A stretch of 64,000 nt of DNA. It comes from Phocaeicola fibrisolvens. Its GTDB lineage: Bacteria; Bacteroidota; Bacteroidia; Bacteroidales; Bacteroidaceae. Shown here piece by piece: positions 8,941 to 17,949 of the stretch. Under the pieces are notes generated by a model. The model was not told the origin of the DNA. It searched no databases and saw only the letters and a list, made by a program, of their open reading frames with translations. The stretch lies in contig NZ_JAOQJI010000002.1 of the NCBI RefSeq assembly GCF_025567125.1, forward strand, positions 127,019 to 191,018, given 5' to 3'. Both the position numbers and the translations under genes were made by a program. Each line of letters begins with the position of its first letter. Position 1 is the stretch's first letter.

Positions 8941-9180
8941 TCAAGTTTCCAATCGAAGCGTCGAACGGAATTAAAAGGGAATCCCGGTGAAAATCCGGAG
9001 CTGTACTCGCAGCTGTAAGTCCTATTAAAGTTTATCGCACTCTTTGCCACTGGTGAAAGCTGGGAAGGCGCGATAAGCGGGATGAGCCAGAAGACCTGCT
9101 TGATGAGATAGATTTAGTGACCACGGGATAATTGGCATTAGATTAAAATGAACAGAGGCTCGTCCACAGGCACCTATATT
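8941..9180 (+). ncRNA. Cobalamin riboswitch
   Basis: The conserved blocks appear in order: GGGAATCCCGGTGAAAATCC (8978-8997), GGAGCTGTACTCGCAGCTGT (8997-9016) and the B12 box AGCCAGAAGACCTGC (9085-9099). A later segment GAGGCTCGTCC is a likely pairing partner in the expression platform. It lies between a promoter box and a B12-uptake operon and should reduce expression when cobalamin is plentiful. Ends are approximate. It strongly supports assigning all co-directional genes downstream to B12 uptake. Confidence 0.93.
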
Positions 9181-9274
9181 CTTTTTGATAACCGATTTCT
9201 CATTCGTTGCAAATCTGTCGCAATAAAAACGAATGTGTGTTTAAACTTTTTGTTTAACTTTTAATAATTAAGTT

Positions 9275-10243
9275 ATGAAAAAGAATTTTAGATTCTTGGC
9301 AATGGCTGTTGTAGCAATGGCCGCCGCAGTGTTCACGGGATGTTCATCCGACGATGACTTCCTTGCTCCGTATGAGGAGAGTGCGATTCAAACCCGCGCG
9401 ATAAGTTCTACCAATGCGCTTATCGATTTTGATAACGTACCTTCCAGCGTAATGGCTTCTGACCAGTATGGAAACAATCTCTATTCTGCCACGGCCAACG
9501 GCAAGCAGGTAACGACCGGCTACATCACTCAAATCGGGCAAACCGGTACGTACATTCAGTTCCCGATTAACTATTTGGAACAAGAATGGGTAAGCGGACA
9601 GCCTTGGGAATATGAATTTTGGAATGGTGGTTTTGCCATCTCTAATTTCCATAATCTGACACAGGGGGATTATCAAAACCAATGTAGCGTGTACTGGCCC
9701 AACGGCGGTCATAGCGGTAAAAATTTTGCTGTAGCTTTCGGTTATAGCGATTCATACAATGATTCACAAGCAACCTATGACAAATGTGCGAAGATTTACC
9801 TGACCGATGCAACCGGCTACAGAGTCGTTACCACAAACACTCCTGTCAAGGGTACACCGAAATATGGTAAATTCAACAGCGTATGGGTTTGTAATACGAC
9901 TTATACCTACTTAGTCATGAAGGATGGCAACTCGTTTACACAAGGCTCTTTGTCGGCACAAAAAGGATGGTTTAAGGTGGTATTTGTTGCGTTGGATGCG
10001 ACGGGTAAACCTACAGGTAAGGAAGTAGAATACTATTTGGCAAACTTCGATTCCAGTAAAGATGCAGAATCAGGTTTGACCAATAAAATCCGTACCGGAT
10101 GGAATCAAGTGGATTTAAGCGGTTTAGGTGACAGCGTATGTACTGTAGCTATCAATTTCGAAGGAAGCGATTCAAGCGCATACGGATTGAACACTCCTGC
10201 TTACGTTGCTATAGACGATATTGATGTAACCGTAAACGAATAA
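9275..10243 (+). CDS. btuH: BtuH-type surface lipoprotein (DUF4465), B12 binding
   Basis: 322 residues with a lipoprotein signal ending FTGCSSDDD (acceptor cysteine near residue 23; the acidic run after it resembles the Bacteroides surface-export signal). The rest matches the DUF4465 pattern: an opening LIDFDNVP, a beta-rich body with WNGGFAISNF, and a closing AYVAIDDIDV. It is the first gene after the cobalamin riboswitch. DUF4465 lipoproteins in Bacteroides btu loci (BtuH) bind B12 at the cell surface; applying that here is by homology and context. A terminator-like hairpin after the gene could make it the most abundant product. Confidence 0.82.
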   Translation: MKKNFRFLAMAVVAMAAAVFTGCSSDDDFLAPYEESAIQTRAISSTNALIDFDNVPSSVMASDQYGNNLYSATANGKQVTTGYITQIGQTGTYIQFPINYLEQEWVSGQPWEYEFWNGGFAISNFHNLTQGDYQNQCSVYWPNGGHSGKNFAVAFGYSDSYNDSQATYDKCAKIYLTDATGYRVVTTNTPVKGTPKYGKFNSVWVCNTTYTYLVMKDGNSFTQGSLSAQKGWFKVVFVALDATGKPTGKEVEYYLANFDSSKDAESGLTNKIRTGWNQVDLSGLGDSVCTVAINFEGSDSSAYGLNTPAYVAIDDIDVTVNE

Positions 10244-10252
10244 CATGAATTT

Positions 10253-10299
10253 GGGGCAAATGCTTTTTAACGGCAAGTGCAAAGTATTTGCCCCTTTTT
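10253..10299 (+). terminator. Intrinsic terminator/attenuator after btuH
   Basis: Stem GGGGCAAAT (10253-10261) / ATTTGCCCC (10286-10294) followed by T5. It lies 9 bases after the first operon gene. Because the co-directional genes continue, partial read-through is likely and would give more btuH than downstream message. Confidence 0.75.
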
Positions 10300-10370
10300 A
10301 TTATATCCCAATGGAGATTGGAATCAAATACTTTCTTCAAGGGAATTTCAGCATTAAAATTATAAATATA

Positions 10371-12146
10371 ATGAAGAAGTATTTGCTTTTATTCTCCTTG
10401 ACGATATTTCTATTTGCATGCAACAAAGACGAAGAAATATCGCAGGACGTGATATTGCCTCCTGTCATTGAGTTGGATAGCGAGGACGGAATCTACGTTG
10501 TAAAGATAGGAAAAGAGGTCGTTATTGAGCCGACCTATCAGAATGTCGATTACGCCGTTTATTCATGGAAATGCAACGGTCGTATCATTTCCGACGAGCC
10601 TCAATTGAAATACATTTTCAACGAATGCGGTTCGTATTACGTTACCCTGCGTGTGGATACGAGGGATGCCAGCACAGAGGAAGAAATTCGTGTGGATGTC
10701 AATGAATTGGCTCCGCCCGTTATTTCATTGGTAACCCCCTCTATAGGGCTTAAAGTTGTCGCAGGACGTGAGTATATCCTTACACCCGACATTCAAAATG
10801 CAGAAGGAGCTACTTATTTGTGGACTCTTAACGGAAACGAAGTCGGAACGGAAAATACTTATACATTCAAGCAAGATGAGTTGGGAACTTATGAACTGAC
10901 CTTAACCGTAACAAATGAAGACGGACAATCAAAGAAGACAGTTTCTATTGAGGTTGTCGATAAACTTCCGATTGAAATCGTAGTTCCGTCATCTTTATAT
11001 TTTACCGAGAATAATACCAAATACGTAGAATTAGGACGTACTTTGTTTGTCCGCCCCTTTGTATCAATAAGTGCCGAGCCTTCTTATCAATGGAGTTTGG
11101 ACGGGCAACCGATTGAGGGAGCCAATTCTTTGGTTTACGGTTTCAAACCCGCTAAAACCGGAGAACACACGCTTACCTTTACTGTGAAATACGACAATCA
11201 AGATACAAAAGCAGTGCTCACCCGTAATATTTCGGTCTCCGGTGTCGATGAAGTCAGTGTCAATATTCCGGTGAAATGTTGTGAAGCGGCCGGAAAAAGA
11301 CCTTTTGCTGCCGGAAATTCCATTTACAGCAATAAAGTATATGAATTTGTTCCGGCTCCGGGACAATTTGTAAACGAAACGAATACAGCAGGTTTCAATG
11401 GGGAAAGCACGCACGAAGCAGCCTGTGCTTACGCACAAAAACGTCTTGATAATGAACAATATGTTTCTCTCGGAGGTTGGGGAGGATATATTGTAGTAGG
11501 ATTCGACCACAGTATCGAAAACAAAGGCGGTTATGATTTTTCCATCAAAGGAAATGCCTTTGATTCGTCAAATGAACCGGGCATTGTATGGGTAATGCAA
11601 GATGTCAATGGAGACGGCTTGCCCAACGATGAATGGTATGAACTGAAGGGTTCTGAATATGGAAAACCCGAAACCATTCAGGACTATGCCGTAACTTATT
11701 TCCGTCCCGGTCCCAACATGGACACCCAATGGCAAGACAACAAGGGAAATAAAGGGGCGATTGACCGTCTCGGCAACTATCACCCGCAAGAGTTTTATTA
11801 TCCTTTGTGGATTGAAGAGGATTCCTATACGTTATACGGCACATGCCTGAAAGCACGTACCGAACAAAGCCCGTCGACAGGCATGTGGTCCAATAATCCG
11901 TTCGGGTGGGGATATGCCGATAATATTGGTGATGATATGCCCAATAAAGACAATCCTAACGCGGGAGCACTTGGAAACTATTTTAAGATTTCCGATGCGC
12001 TCAATATCGACGGCACGTCTGCAAACCTTTCCCATATCGACTTTATCAAGGTGCAGACCGGAGTCAATGTAAAAGCCGGATGGTTAGGGGAAAATTCCAC
12101 GGAAGTTTTCAAGTTCTGTGATGAAAACAACAATAACGACAAATAA
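10371..12146 (+). CDS. PKD-domain surface lipoprotein of the B12 locus
   Basis: Start MKKYLLLFSLTIFLFACNKDEE at 10371 gives a clear lipoprotein signal (Cys17); the frame is open upstream but would begin inside the terminator. Residues ~30-290 hold three Ig/PKD-like repeats, recognisable from YSWKCNGR, YLWTLNGNE and YQWSLDGQP, each followed by a 'Y x F ... G x Y x (V/L)T(L)' close. The C-terminal ~300 residues form another domain with an EF-hand-like DVNGDGLPNDE. 591 residues in all. Surface-exposed and riboswitch-controlled, it may help B12 or B12-protein capture, but no direct function is known to me. Confidence 0.75.
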   Translation: MKKYLLLFSLTIFLFACNKDEEISQDVILPPVIELDSEDGIYVVKIGKEVVIEPTYQNVDYAVYSWKCNGRIISDEPQLKYIFNECGSYYVTLRVDTRDASTEEEIRVDVNELAPPVISLVTPSIGLKVVAGREYILTPDIQNAEGATYLWTLNGNEVGTENTYTFKQDELGTYELTLTVTNEDGQSKKTVSIEVVDKLPIEIVVPSSLYFTENNTKYVELGRTLFVRPFVSISAEPSYQWSLDGQPIEGANSLVYGFKPAKTGEHTLTFTVKYDNQDTKAVLTRNISVSGVDEVSVNIPVKCCEAAGKRPFAAGNSIYSNKVYEFVPAPGQFVNETNTAGFNGESTHEAACAYAQKRLDNEQYVSLGGWGGYIVVGFDHSIENKGGYDFSIKGNAFDSSNEPGIVWVMQDVNGDGLPNDEWYELKGSEYGKPETIQDYAVTYFRPGPNMDTQWQDNKGNKGAIDRLGNYHPQEFYYPLWIEEDSYTLYGTCLKARTEQSPSTGMWSNNPFGWGYADNIGDDMPNKDNPNAGALGNYFKISDALNIDGTSANLSHIDFIKVQTGVNVKAGWLGENSTEVFKFCDENNNNDK

Positions 12147-12154
12147 AATTCATT

Positions 12155-14209
12155 ATGAACAAAATATATCATTTCATCCTATTCTGTTTCGCTACGCTCT
12201 GCCTTGCTGCATGTAGTGATGACGACCCTGAAGTAAGCGGAATAGACGGCAAGGATCACTTCATCTCCGAGTTTGCTCTAACTGTAGATGGCATTACCTA
12301 TCAAGCCATGATAGTCGGGGACAAGATTACAGTTGAGATACCTTATAATACCAGTCTGAAAGGGGCTACCGTAGAGTATGCCCTTTGCGAGGGAGCCTCT
12401 ATTAACCCGAATCCATCGACCATAGAGGATTGGGAGAATGAATGGAAATTCGTAGTTACCTCCAAAATGCAGGATAGCAAAGTATATTCCTATACTTATC
12501 AATATACAGACATCGAACAGAGCGGCAGCGTAGTACTTGCCACGCAAGCCGAGGTTGATAATTTTGCAAAGACAGGAATAAACAAAATCGAAGGCAGCCT
12601 GACCATCGGAACGGCAGACGGAGAAGAAATCACCAATCTGGACGGACTTGCCAACCTGAAACAAATCAGTAACTCCCTTGTCATCAATCCGTCTTACAAA
12701 GGAACGGATTTGACCGGGTTGGATAATCTGGAACAACTCGGAAGTTTCAAATTAGGTTCGACAACTTCTGCCAGTAAAAACATAATGCTCAAAACGGTTA
12801 ATCTGCCCTCTTTGCTTGGAGTGACCGGTGATTTTGTCGTTAACAGTTCTGTCATTGAAAAAATATCTATACCCAAAGTCGAGTTCATTGGTGAGGATAT
12901 GTATATAACTTCCGATGCTTTACTTGATTTGGATGCAAATGCCGTTGAATCTGTCGGAGCTTCCTTAATTGTCAAAGGTTCGGTAGCACAAAAAGAATCA
13001 GCGACAACCGAAGCCATTGTTTTCTCAGCGCTCAAACAGGTCGGGAATGAACTTACAATCCAATATTTTCCCAAACTGCAAGGAATTTATCTACCGGCAT
13101 TGGAAAGTGTGGCCGGTACTGCCTCATTCTCCGATATGTCCTCCATCGGAAGTCTTGCAATGACCGAATTACATTCGGTTGGAGGACTAACTATAAAAAA
13201 TTGCAAAGAAATTTCCATTGTTGAACTTCCCGGTCTTATTTCCTGCGGAGAGACCAGTGTGGATGCGAATAAAGTCAATAAACTCAATATAGCTTCTTTG
13301 AAAGATGTACTCGGTGATATGACTTTAACTAATCTGCTCATAGAAGAACTGGATTTGTCCCAGATAAATTTTAACGGAAATACACTTACCCTACAATGTA
13401 AGCAACTAAATAAAATCGTAGGATCGGAAACATTTAACGGTAGCCTTTTTCTACTTCCTAAAGATTGTCGATTGACAGAATTTACGTTGGAAGGAATCTC
13501 AAATATACAGGGTGACTTCCAATGCATAGATTATTTTTATGTAAAAGAATTTGTTATGCCATTTATTCGTGTGGCAGGAGATATGACTATTGCATTGAAT
13601 TCGGGAAGTGTTAATACGGCGGCGGAAATCGAATTTCCTAAATTGCAGGAAATTGGAGGGACCTTAACATTAGGGACAAATAGGAATGCAAATAATATTA
13701 CCTTCCCGTTATTGAAAAAAATTCTCGGTTCATGTTCAGTTACGACTTACAAACTTAAGAATGATATTGAGTTTACCAATCTGGAAAGCATTGGAACGGA
13801 TGGAGCTGATGCACAAATTAAGTTTGAGATTGAGGCTACTAATATTCTATGTCCCAAATTAAAAACGATAAATGGGAAGTTTGATATTGCAACATCTTCT
13901 TTTATGTTTGATATGGAAGTAGATAAAGTATCTTATCCTAACGTAGAATCAATATCCGAAAATCTTTCAATAACATGCCCGTATTCTGATTTTGGTTCTA
14001 ATGGTATTTTGTCCATTGATTTTTCAGGTCTCAAATCAGCAAAAGGGATTAGTATAAGCGGGCAAGGAGATGTTACTGATTTCAGTTCTTTCAAATACCT
14101 GTTTGAAAACAATGTTCTAACAGGAGAATCTCAATGGTCTGTCAAAGAATGTGGTTACAACCCCACTTTCCAAGAGATGAAAGACGGGAAGTACAAGCTT
14201 GCCGAATAG
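12155..14209 (+). CDS. Leucine-rich-repeat-like surface lipoprotein of the B12 locus
   Basis: 684 residues, signal ending LCLAACSDDD. After a short beta domain the protein (from ~residue 130) is an array of irregular 22-30-residue repeats with patterns such as 'LEQLGSFKLG', 'LKQVGNELTI' and 'LQEIGGTLTLG', like a receptor-L-domain or BspA-type solenoid. It starts 8 bases after the PKD lipoprotein stop, so it is in the operon. Role unknown; a solenoid scaffold near BtuG/BtuB is the simplest guess. The last third is more AT-rich than the first. Confidence 0.72.
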   Translation: MNKIYHFILFCFATLCLAACSDDDPEVSGIDGKDHFISEFALTVDGITYQAMIVGDKITVEIPYNTSLKGATVEYALCEGASINPNPSTIEDWENEWKFVVTSKMQDSKVYSYTYQYTDIEQSGSVVLATQAEVDNFAKTGINKIEGSLTIGTADGEEITNLDGLANLKQISNSLVINPSYKGTDLTGLDNLEQLGSFKLGSTTSASKNIMLKTVNLPSLLGVTGDFVVNSSVIEKISIPKVEFIGEDMYITSDALLDLDANAVESVGASLIVKGSVAQKESATTEAIVFSALKQVGNELTIQYFPKLQGIYLPALESVAGTASFSDMSSIGSLAMTELHSVGGLTIKNCKEISIVELPGLISCGETSVDANKVNKLNIASLKDVLGDMTLTNLLIEELDLSQINFNGNTLTLQCKQLNKIVGSETFNGSLFLLPKDCRLTEFTLEGISNIQGDFQCIDYFYVKEFVMPFIRVAGDMTIALNSGSVNTAAEIEFPKLQEIGGTLTLGTNRNANNITFPLLKKILGSCSVTTYKLKNDIEFTNLESIGTDGADAQIKFEIEATNILCPKLKTINGKFDIATSSFMFDMEVDKVSYPNVESISENLSITCPYSDFGSNGILSIDFSGLKSAKGISISGQGDVTDFSSFKYLFENNVLTGESQWSVKECGYNPTFQEMKDGKYKLAE

Positions 14210-14234
14210 ATAACGAAACAATAAATTTTCTGCC

Positions 14235-14275
14235 AATCCTCGGTATGCTTACCGTAAGGTAAGCTGCCGGGGATT
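14235..14275 (+). other. Intercistronic hairpin before btuG
   Basis: Long imperfect stem AATCC-CGG-GCTTACC, GTAA loop, GGTAAGC-CCG-GGATT, with no T run. It lies between two operon genes, 18 bases before the btuG start. More likely an mRNA processing or stability element than a terminator. Confidence 0.55.
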
Positions 14276-14293
14276 AACTATAAAAATAACGGT

Positions 14294-15373
14294 ATGACCT
14301 ATCACCAATTGAAATATCTGCTATGGAGCGTAGTTGTCGGAGTGACACTATCCTTGACATCCTGCATGAAGTGGGACTACGGCGATGCCGTGGAAGATTT
14401 CAACGCCACGGGAGCCGGACTGTTCATCACCAACGAGGGCAACTTCCAGTACGGCAATGCTACCTTGTCCTATTACGACCCGGCAACCAAACAGGTGCAG
14501 AACGAAATCTTCTTCCGTGCCAACGGCATGAAACTCGGCGACGTGGCACAGTCGATGACCATCTACGACAACAAGGGCTGGGTCGTGGTGAACAACTCCC
14601 ACGTGATTTTCGCCATCGACCTGAACACCTTCAAGGAGGTAGGACGCATCGAGAACCTGACCTCACCGCGCTACATTCATTTCCTAAGCGACGAAAAAGC
14701 ATACGTCACCCAATTGTGGGACAACCGCATCTTCATCATCAACCCGAAGAAATACGAAATTACCGGCTATATTCAAGTGCCGGACATGACGATGGAAAGC
14801 GGCTCGACGGAGCAAATGGTGCAGTACGGCAAATACGTCTATTGCAACTGCTGGAGTTACCAGAACCGCATCATCAAAATCGACACCGAAACCGATCAAG
14901 TAGTCGATGAACTGAAGGTCGGCATACAACCGACATCGCTGGTCATGGACAAGTACAACAAAATGTGGACGGTGACCGACGGCGGTTATGAGGGCAGCCC
15001 CTACGGTTACGAAGCCCCGTCGCTCTACCGCATCGATGCCGAGACCTTCACCGTGGAGAAGCAGTTCAAGTTCAAGTTGGGCGACTGGCCCTCGGAGGTG
15101 CAGCTCAATGGCGACAGGGACAAACTCTACTGGATCAACAAGGCCATTTGGAGCATGGACGTGACAGCCAGCCATGTGCCGGTACGTCCGTTCCTCGAAT
15201 ACAGCGGCACGATTTATTACGGACTGACGGTAAACCCCGCCAACGGAGAAGTGTACATCGCCGATGCCATCGATTACCAGCAGCAGGGCATGATATACCG
15301 CTACTCGCCCGAAGGGAAATTGATAGATGAATTTTATGTCGGGATTATCCCCGGTGCATTTTGTTGGAAATGA
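14294..15373 (+). CDS. btuG: BtuG, surface beta-propeller B12-binding lipoprotein
   Basis: 359 residues. The signal ends LTSCMKW (lipid-anchor Cys24). The body is a seven-bladed YncE/DUF5074-like propeller; blade signatures include GLFITNEGNFQYGNATLSYY, GWVVVNNSHVIFAIDLNT, KAYVTQLWDNRIFIIN and GEVYIADAIDY. BtuG sits on the outer face of BtuB, binds cobalamin extremely tightly and hands it to the transporter (established for Bacteroides). Its TGA overlaps the ATG of the next gene (15370-15373), so the two are translationally coupled. Higher GC than the two lipoprotein genes before it. Confidence 0.93.
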   Translation: MTYHQLKYLLWSVVVGVTLSLTSCMKWDYGDAVEDFNATGAGLFITNEGNFQYGNATLSYYDPATKQVQNEIFFRANGMKLGDVAQSMTIYDNKGWVVVNNSHVIFAIDLNTFKEVGRIENLTSPRYIHFLSDEKAYVTQLWDNRIFIINPKKYEITGYIQVPDMTMESGSTEQMVQYGKYVYCNCWSYQNRIIKIDTETDQVVDELKVGIQPTSLVMDKYNKMWTVTDGGYEGSPYGYEAPSLYRIDAETFTVEKQFKFKLGDWPSEVQLNGDRDKLYWINKAIWSMDVTASHVPVRPFLEYSGTIYYGLTVNPANGEVYIADAIDYQQQGMIYRYSPEGKLIDEFYVGIIPGAFCWK

Positions 15374-15870
15374 AGAATAAATTGCGGCATATATACCATA
15401 TTATTTTCATCACGAAAAGACAGGAGATGACGATTCCAATGACAACCAAAGGAATGATTCTCGATCAGATGGTACAAATTTTCACAAGGAAAGGCTGTCA
15501 TGTCTATGCCTGCAATGCTTTTCTCAATCATGTTCATATACTTGTAGAGATACCATCTCCCACGGACTTCGCAAAGATTATCAATAAAGTAAAAAGTTCT
15601 ACAGGCGTTGTCTATCGAAAATATCCGGAATATGCGGATTTTTCAGGATGGGCAGCCGGATTTGATTCGTTTAGCGTGTCATTCAATGATCTGAATCGGG
15701 TAAAACACCACATTGAGAAACAAGAGACGGTTCATCAGGAACTTTCATTCGAGGACGAATACGACCAACTGCTTGAAGAAAACGGATTCAATGCCTATCA
15801 AGATTTTATGCGGGCATCATTCTCTGCATATGCTGCGGTAAATAACCATATTAAAAACAAAAGGAAATGA
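15370..15870 (+). CDS. Y1 (IS200/RAYT-type) transposase-like protein lacking the catalytic Tyr
   Basis: 166 residues, start MKNKLRHIYHIIFITKRQ. It matches the Y1 transposase family: the HUH metal motif is intact (FLNHVHILVEIP, His54 and His56), followed by GFDSFSVSF and the helix that normally reads VxxYIxxQ. Here it reads VKHHIEKQ, so the nucleophilic tyrosine position is His114 while the metal-ligand Gln118 remains. The gene is joined to btuG and btuB by ATGA overlaps on both sides (15370-15373, 15867-15870). No insertion-sequence ends, IR or second transposon gene was seen. It looks domesticated; the role is unknown. Confidence 0.87.
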   Translation: MKNKLRHIYHIIFITKRQEMTIPMTTKGMILDQMVQIFTRKGCHVYACNAFLNHVHILVEIPSPTDFAKIINKVKSSTGVVYRKYPEYADFSGWAAGFDSFSVSFNDLNRVKHHIEKQETVHQELSFEDEYDQLLEENGFNAYQDFMRASFSAYAAVNNHIKNKRK

Positions 15871-17945
15871 CATATACAAAATATTTACTTTTCTCAATAT
15901 TGGTTGTCTGTCCATCCGTGCTGTCTGCGCAGGGAATCACCCGGCGTATTCACCAGATAGACGAGGTGACCGTATGGGGCAAACGGCCGATGAAGGAAAT
16001 CGGCGTGCAGAAGACGAAGTTCGATTCACTCGCACTGAAAGAAAATATCGCCCTCTCGATGGCGGACATCCTGACGTTCAACTCGTCCGTGTTTGTCAAG
16101 AGCTACGGCCGCGCCACGCTCTCGACCGTCGCCTTCCGAGGCACGTCGCCCAGCCATACGCAGGTGACGTGGAACGGGATGCGCATCAACAACCCCATGC
16201 TCGGCATGACCGACTTCTCCACCATTCCGTCCTACTTCATCGACCAGGCATCGCTGCTGCACGGTACTTCATCGGTGAACGAAACGGGCGGTGGACTGGG
16301 CGGTCTGGTCAAACTCGGCACGGCTCCTGAAGTCGCTGAAGGGTTCAACGCCCAGTACGTGCAGGGCATCGGCTCGTTCAAGACCTTCGATGAGTTCGCC
16401 CGCTTCACCTACGGAAGTGAGCGGTGGCACGTCTCCACCCGTGCGGTCTATTCTTCCTCGCCTAACGATTACAAGTACACCAACCACGACAAAAAGATAA
16501 ACATCTACGACGAGGATAAGAACATCGTCGGACAGTATCACCCGAAAGAGCGCAACCGCTCCGGGGCGTTCAAGGACCTGCATTTGCTTCAGGAAGTGTA
16601 TTACAATACCGGGAAAGGCGACCGTTTCGGGCTGAACGCCTGGTATATCAACTCCAACCGGGAACTTCCGATGTTGACGACCGACTATGGAGATGCAACC
16701 GACTTCGAGAACCGCCAGCGAGAACAGACGTTCCGCAGCGTCTTGTCCTGGGATCACATGAAAAGCAACTGGAAACTCGGCGTGAAAGGCGGTTACATAC
16801 ACACATGGATGGCCTACGACTACAAGCGTGAGGTCGCACCTGACAACTGGGCGTCGATGACCCGCTCCCGCAGCAAGGTAAACACGTTTTACGGTCAGGC
16901 GGAGGGAGAGTATTCTTTGGATAAAAAATGGTTTTTCACCGCCAATGTATCGGCACACCAGCATTTGGTACGGAGCGAGGACAAGAACATCATCTTGCAG
17001 GACGGTGGCAAGGCCATCGTGGGCTATGACAAGGGGCGCGTGGAACTCTCCGGCTCCGTATCCGCCAAGTGGCAGCCGATAGACCGCTTGGGTATGTCGG
17101 TGGTACTGCGGGAAGAGATGTATGGTTCCGATTGGATTCCACTCATTCCGGCTTTCTTCATTGACGGTATCATTTCCCCGAAAGGAAATGTGATGCTGAA
17201 AGCATCCATATCGCGTAACTACCGTTTCCCAACTCTGAACGACCTATACTTTTTGCCGGGAGGTAATCCCAACCTGAAAAACGAACAAGGTTTCAGTTAT
17301 GATGCCGGGGTGAGTTTCGATGTCGGCAAGAAAGGCATTTACAAGTTGAGCGGCGGTGCGAACTGGTTCGACTCCTACATCGACGACTGGATTATCTGGC
17401 TGCCCACCACCAAGGGCTTCTTCTCGCCCCGCAACGTAAAGAAGGTCCACGCCTACGGCGTCGAGGTCAAAGCGAACTTCGCCGTGCAGCCGGCGAAAGA
17501 TTGGCTCATCGACTTGAACGGGTCCTATTCGTGGACACCCTCCATCAATGAAGGTGAGAAGATGTCGCCTGCTGACCAGTCAGTGGGCAAGCAGTTACCC
17601 TACGTGCCGAAGCACTCCGCATCGCTGACCGGACGGTTGTCGTGGCGGACTTGGGCGTTCCTTTACAAATGGGCGTTCTACTCGGAACGTTACACCATGT
17701 CGAGCAACGACTATACGCTGACAGGACACCTGCCCGAATATTTCATGAGCAATGTCTCGTTGGAGAAAAACCTGTTTTTCAAACCGGTGGACATCCAGTT
17801 AAAATTCGCCGTCAACAACCTCTTCAACGAGGACTACCTTTCGGTACTCTCGCGCCCCATGCCCGGCATCAACTTCGAGTTCTTCATCGGCATTACCCCG
17901 AAGTTCGGGAAAAACAAGAAAAAGTCCGAAAATACAAATATGTAA
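15867..17945 (+). CDS. btuB: BtuB, TonB-dependent outer-membrane B12 transporter
   Basis: 692 residues. The signal peptide is MTYTKYLLFSILVVCPSVLSA; the likely TonB box is IDEVTVWGK, followed by a plug with TLSTVAFRGTSPSHTQVTWN and then a 22-strand barrel ending in the aromatic-rich FEFFIGITPKF. The short size, with no CarboxypepD or STN domain, matches the BtuB type rather than SusC. It transports cobalamin across the outer membrane using TonB energy. The start overlaps the Y1-like gene's stop, and btuF follows 4 bases later. Confidence 0.94.
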   Translation: MTYTKYLLFSILVVCPSVLSAQGITRRIHQIDEVTVWGKRPMKEIGVQKTKFDSLALKENIALSMADILTFNSSVFVKSYGRATLSTVAFRGTSPSHTQVTWNGMRINNPMLGMTDFSTIPSYFIDQASLLHGTSSVNETGGGLGGLVKLGTAPEVAEGFNAQYVQGIGSFKTFDEFARFTYGSERWHVSTRAVYSSSPNDYKYTNHDKKINIYDEDKNIVGQYHPKERNRSGAFKDLHLLQEVYYNTGKGDRFGLNAWYINSNRELPMLTTDYGDATDFENRQREQTFRSVLSWDHMKSNWKLGVKGGYIHTWMAYDYKREVAPDNWASMTRSRSKVNTFYGQAEGEYSLDKKWFFTANVSAHQHLVRSEDKNIILQDGGKAIVGYDKGRVELSGSVSAKWQPIDRLGMSVVLREEMYGSDWIPLIPAFFIDGIISPKGNVMLKASISRNYRFPTLNDLYFLPGGNPNLKNEQGFSYDAGVSFDVGKKGIYKLSGGANWFDSYIDDWIIWLPTTKGFFSPRNVKKVHAYGVEVKANFAVQPAKDWLIDLNGSYSWTPSINEGEKMSPADQSVGKQLPYVPKHSASLTGRLSWRTWAFLYKWAFYSERYTMSSNDYTLTGHLPEYFMSNVSLEKNLFFKPVDIQLKFAVNNLFNEDYLSVLSRPMPGINFEFFIGITPKFGKNKKKSENTNM

Positions 17946-17949
17946 CGAT

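Noticed and set aside
15370..15870. An intact IS200/IS605 insertion
   Set aside because: No end hairpins or second gene, exact ATGA junctions on both sides and no catalytic Tyr; better read as a resident operon gene.
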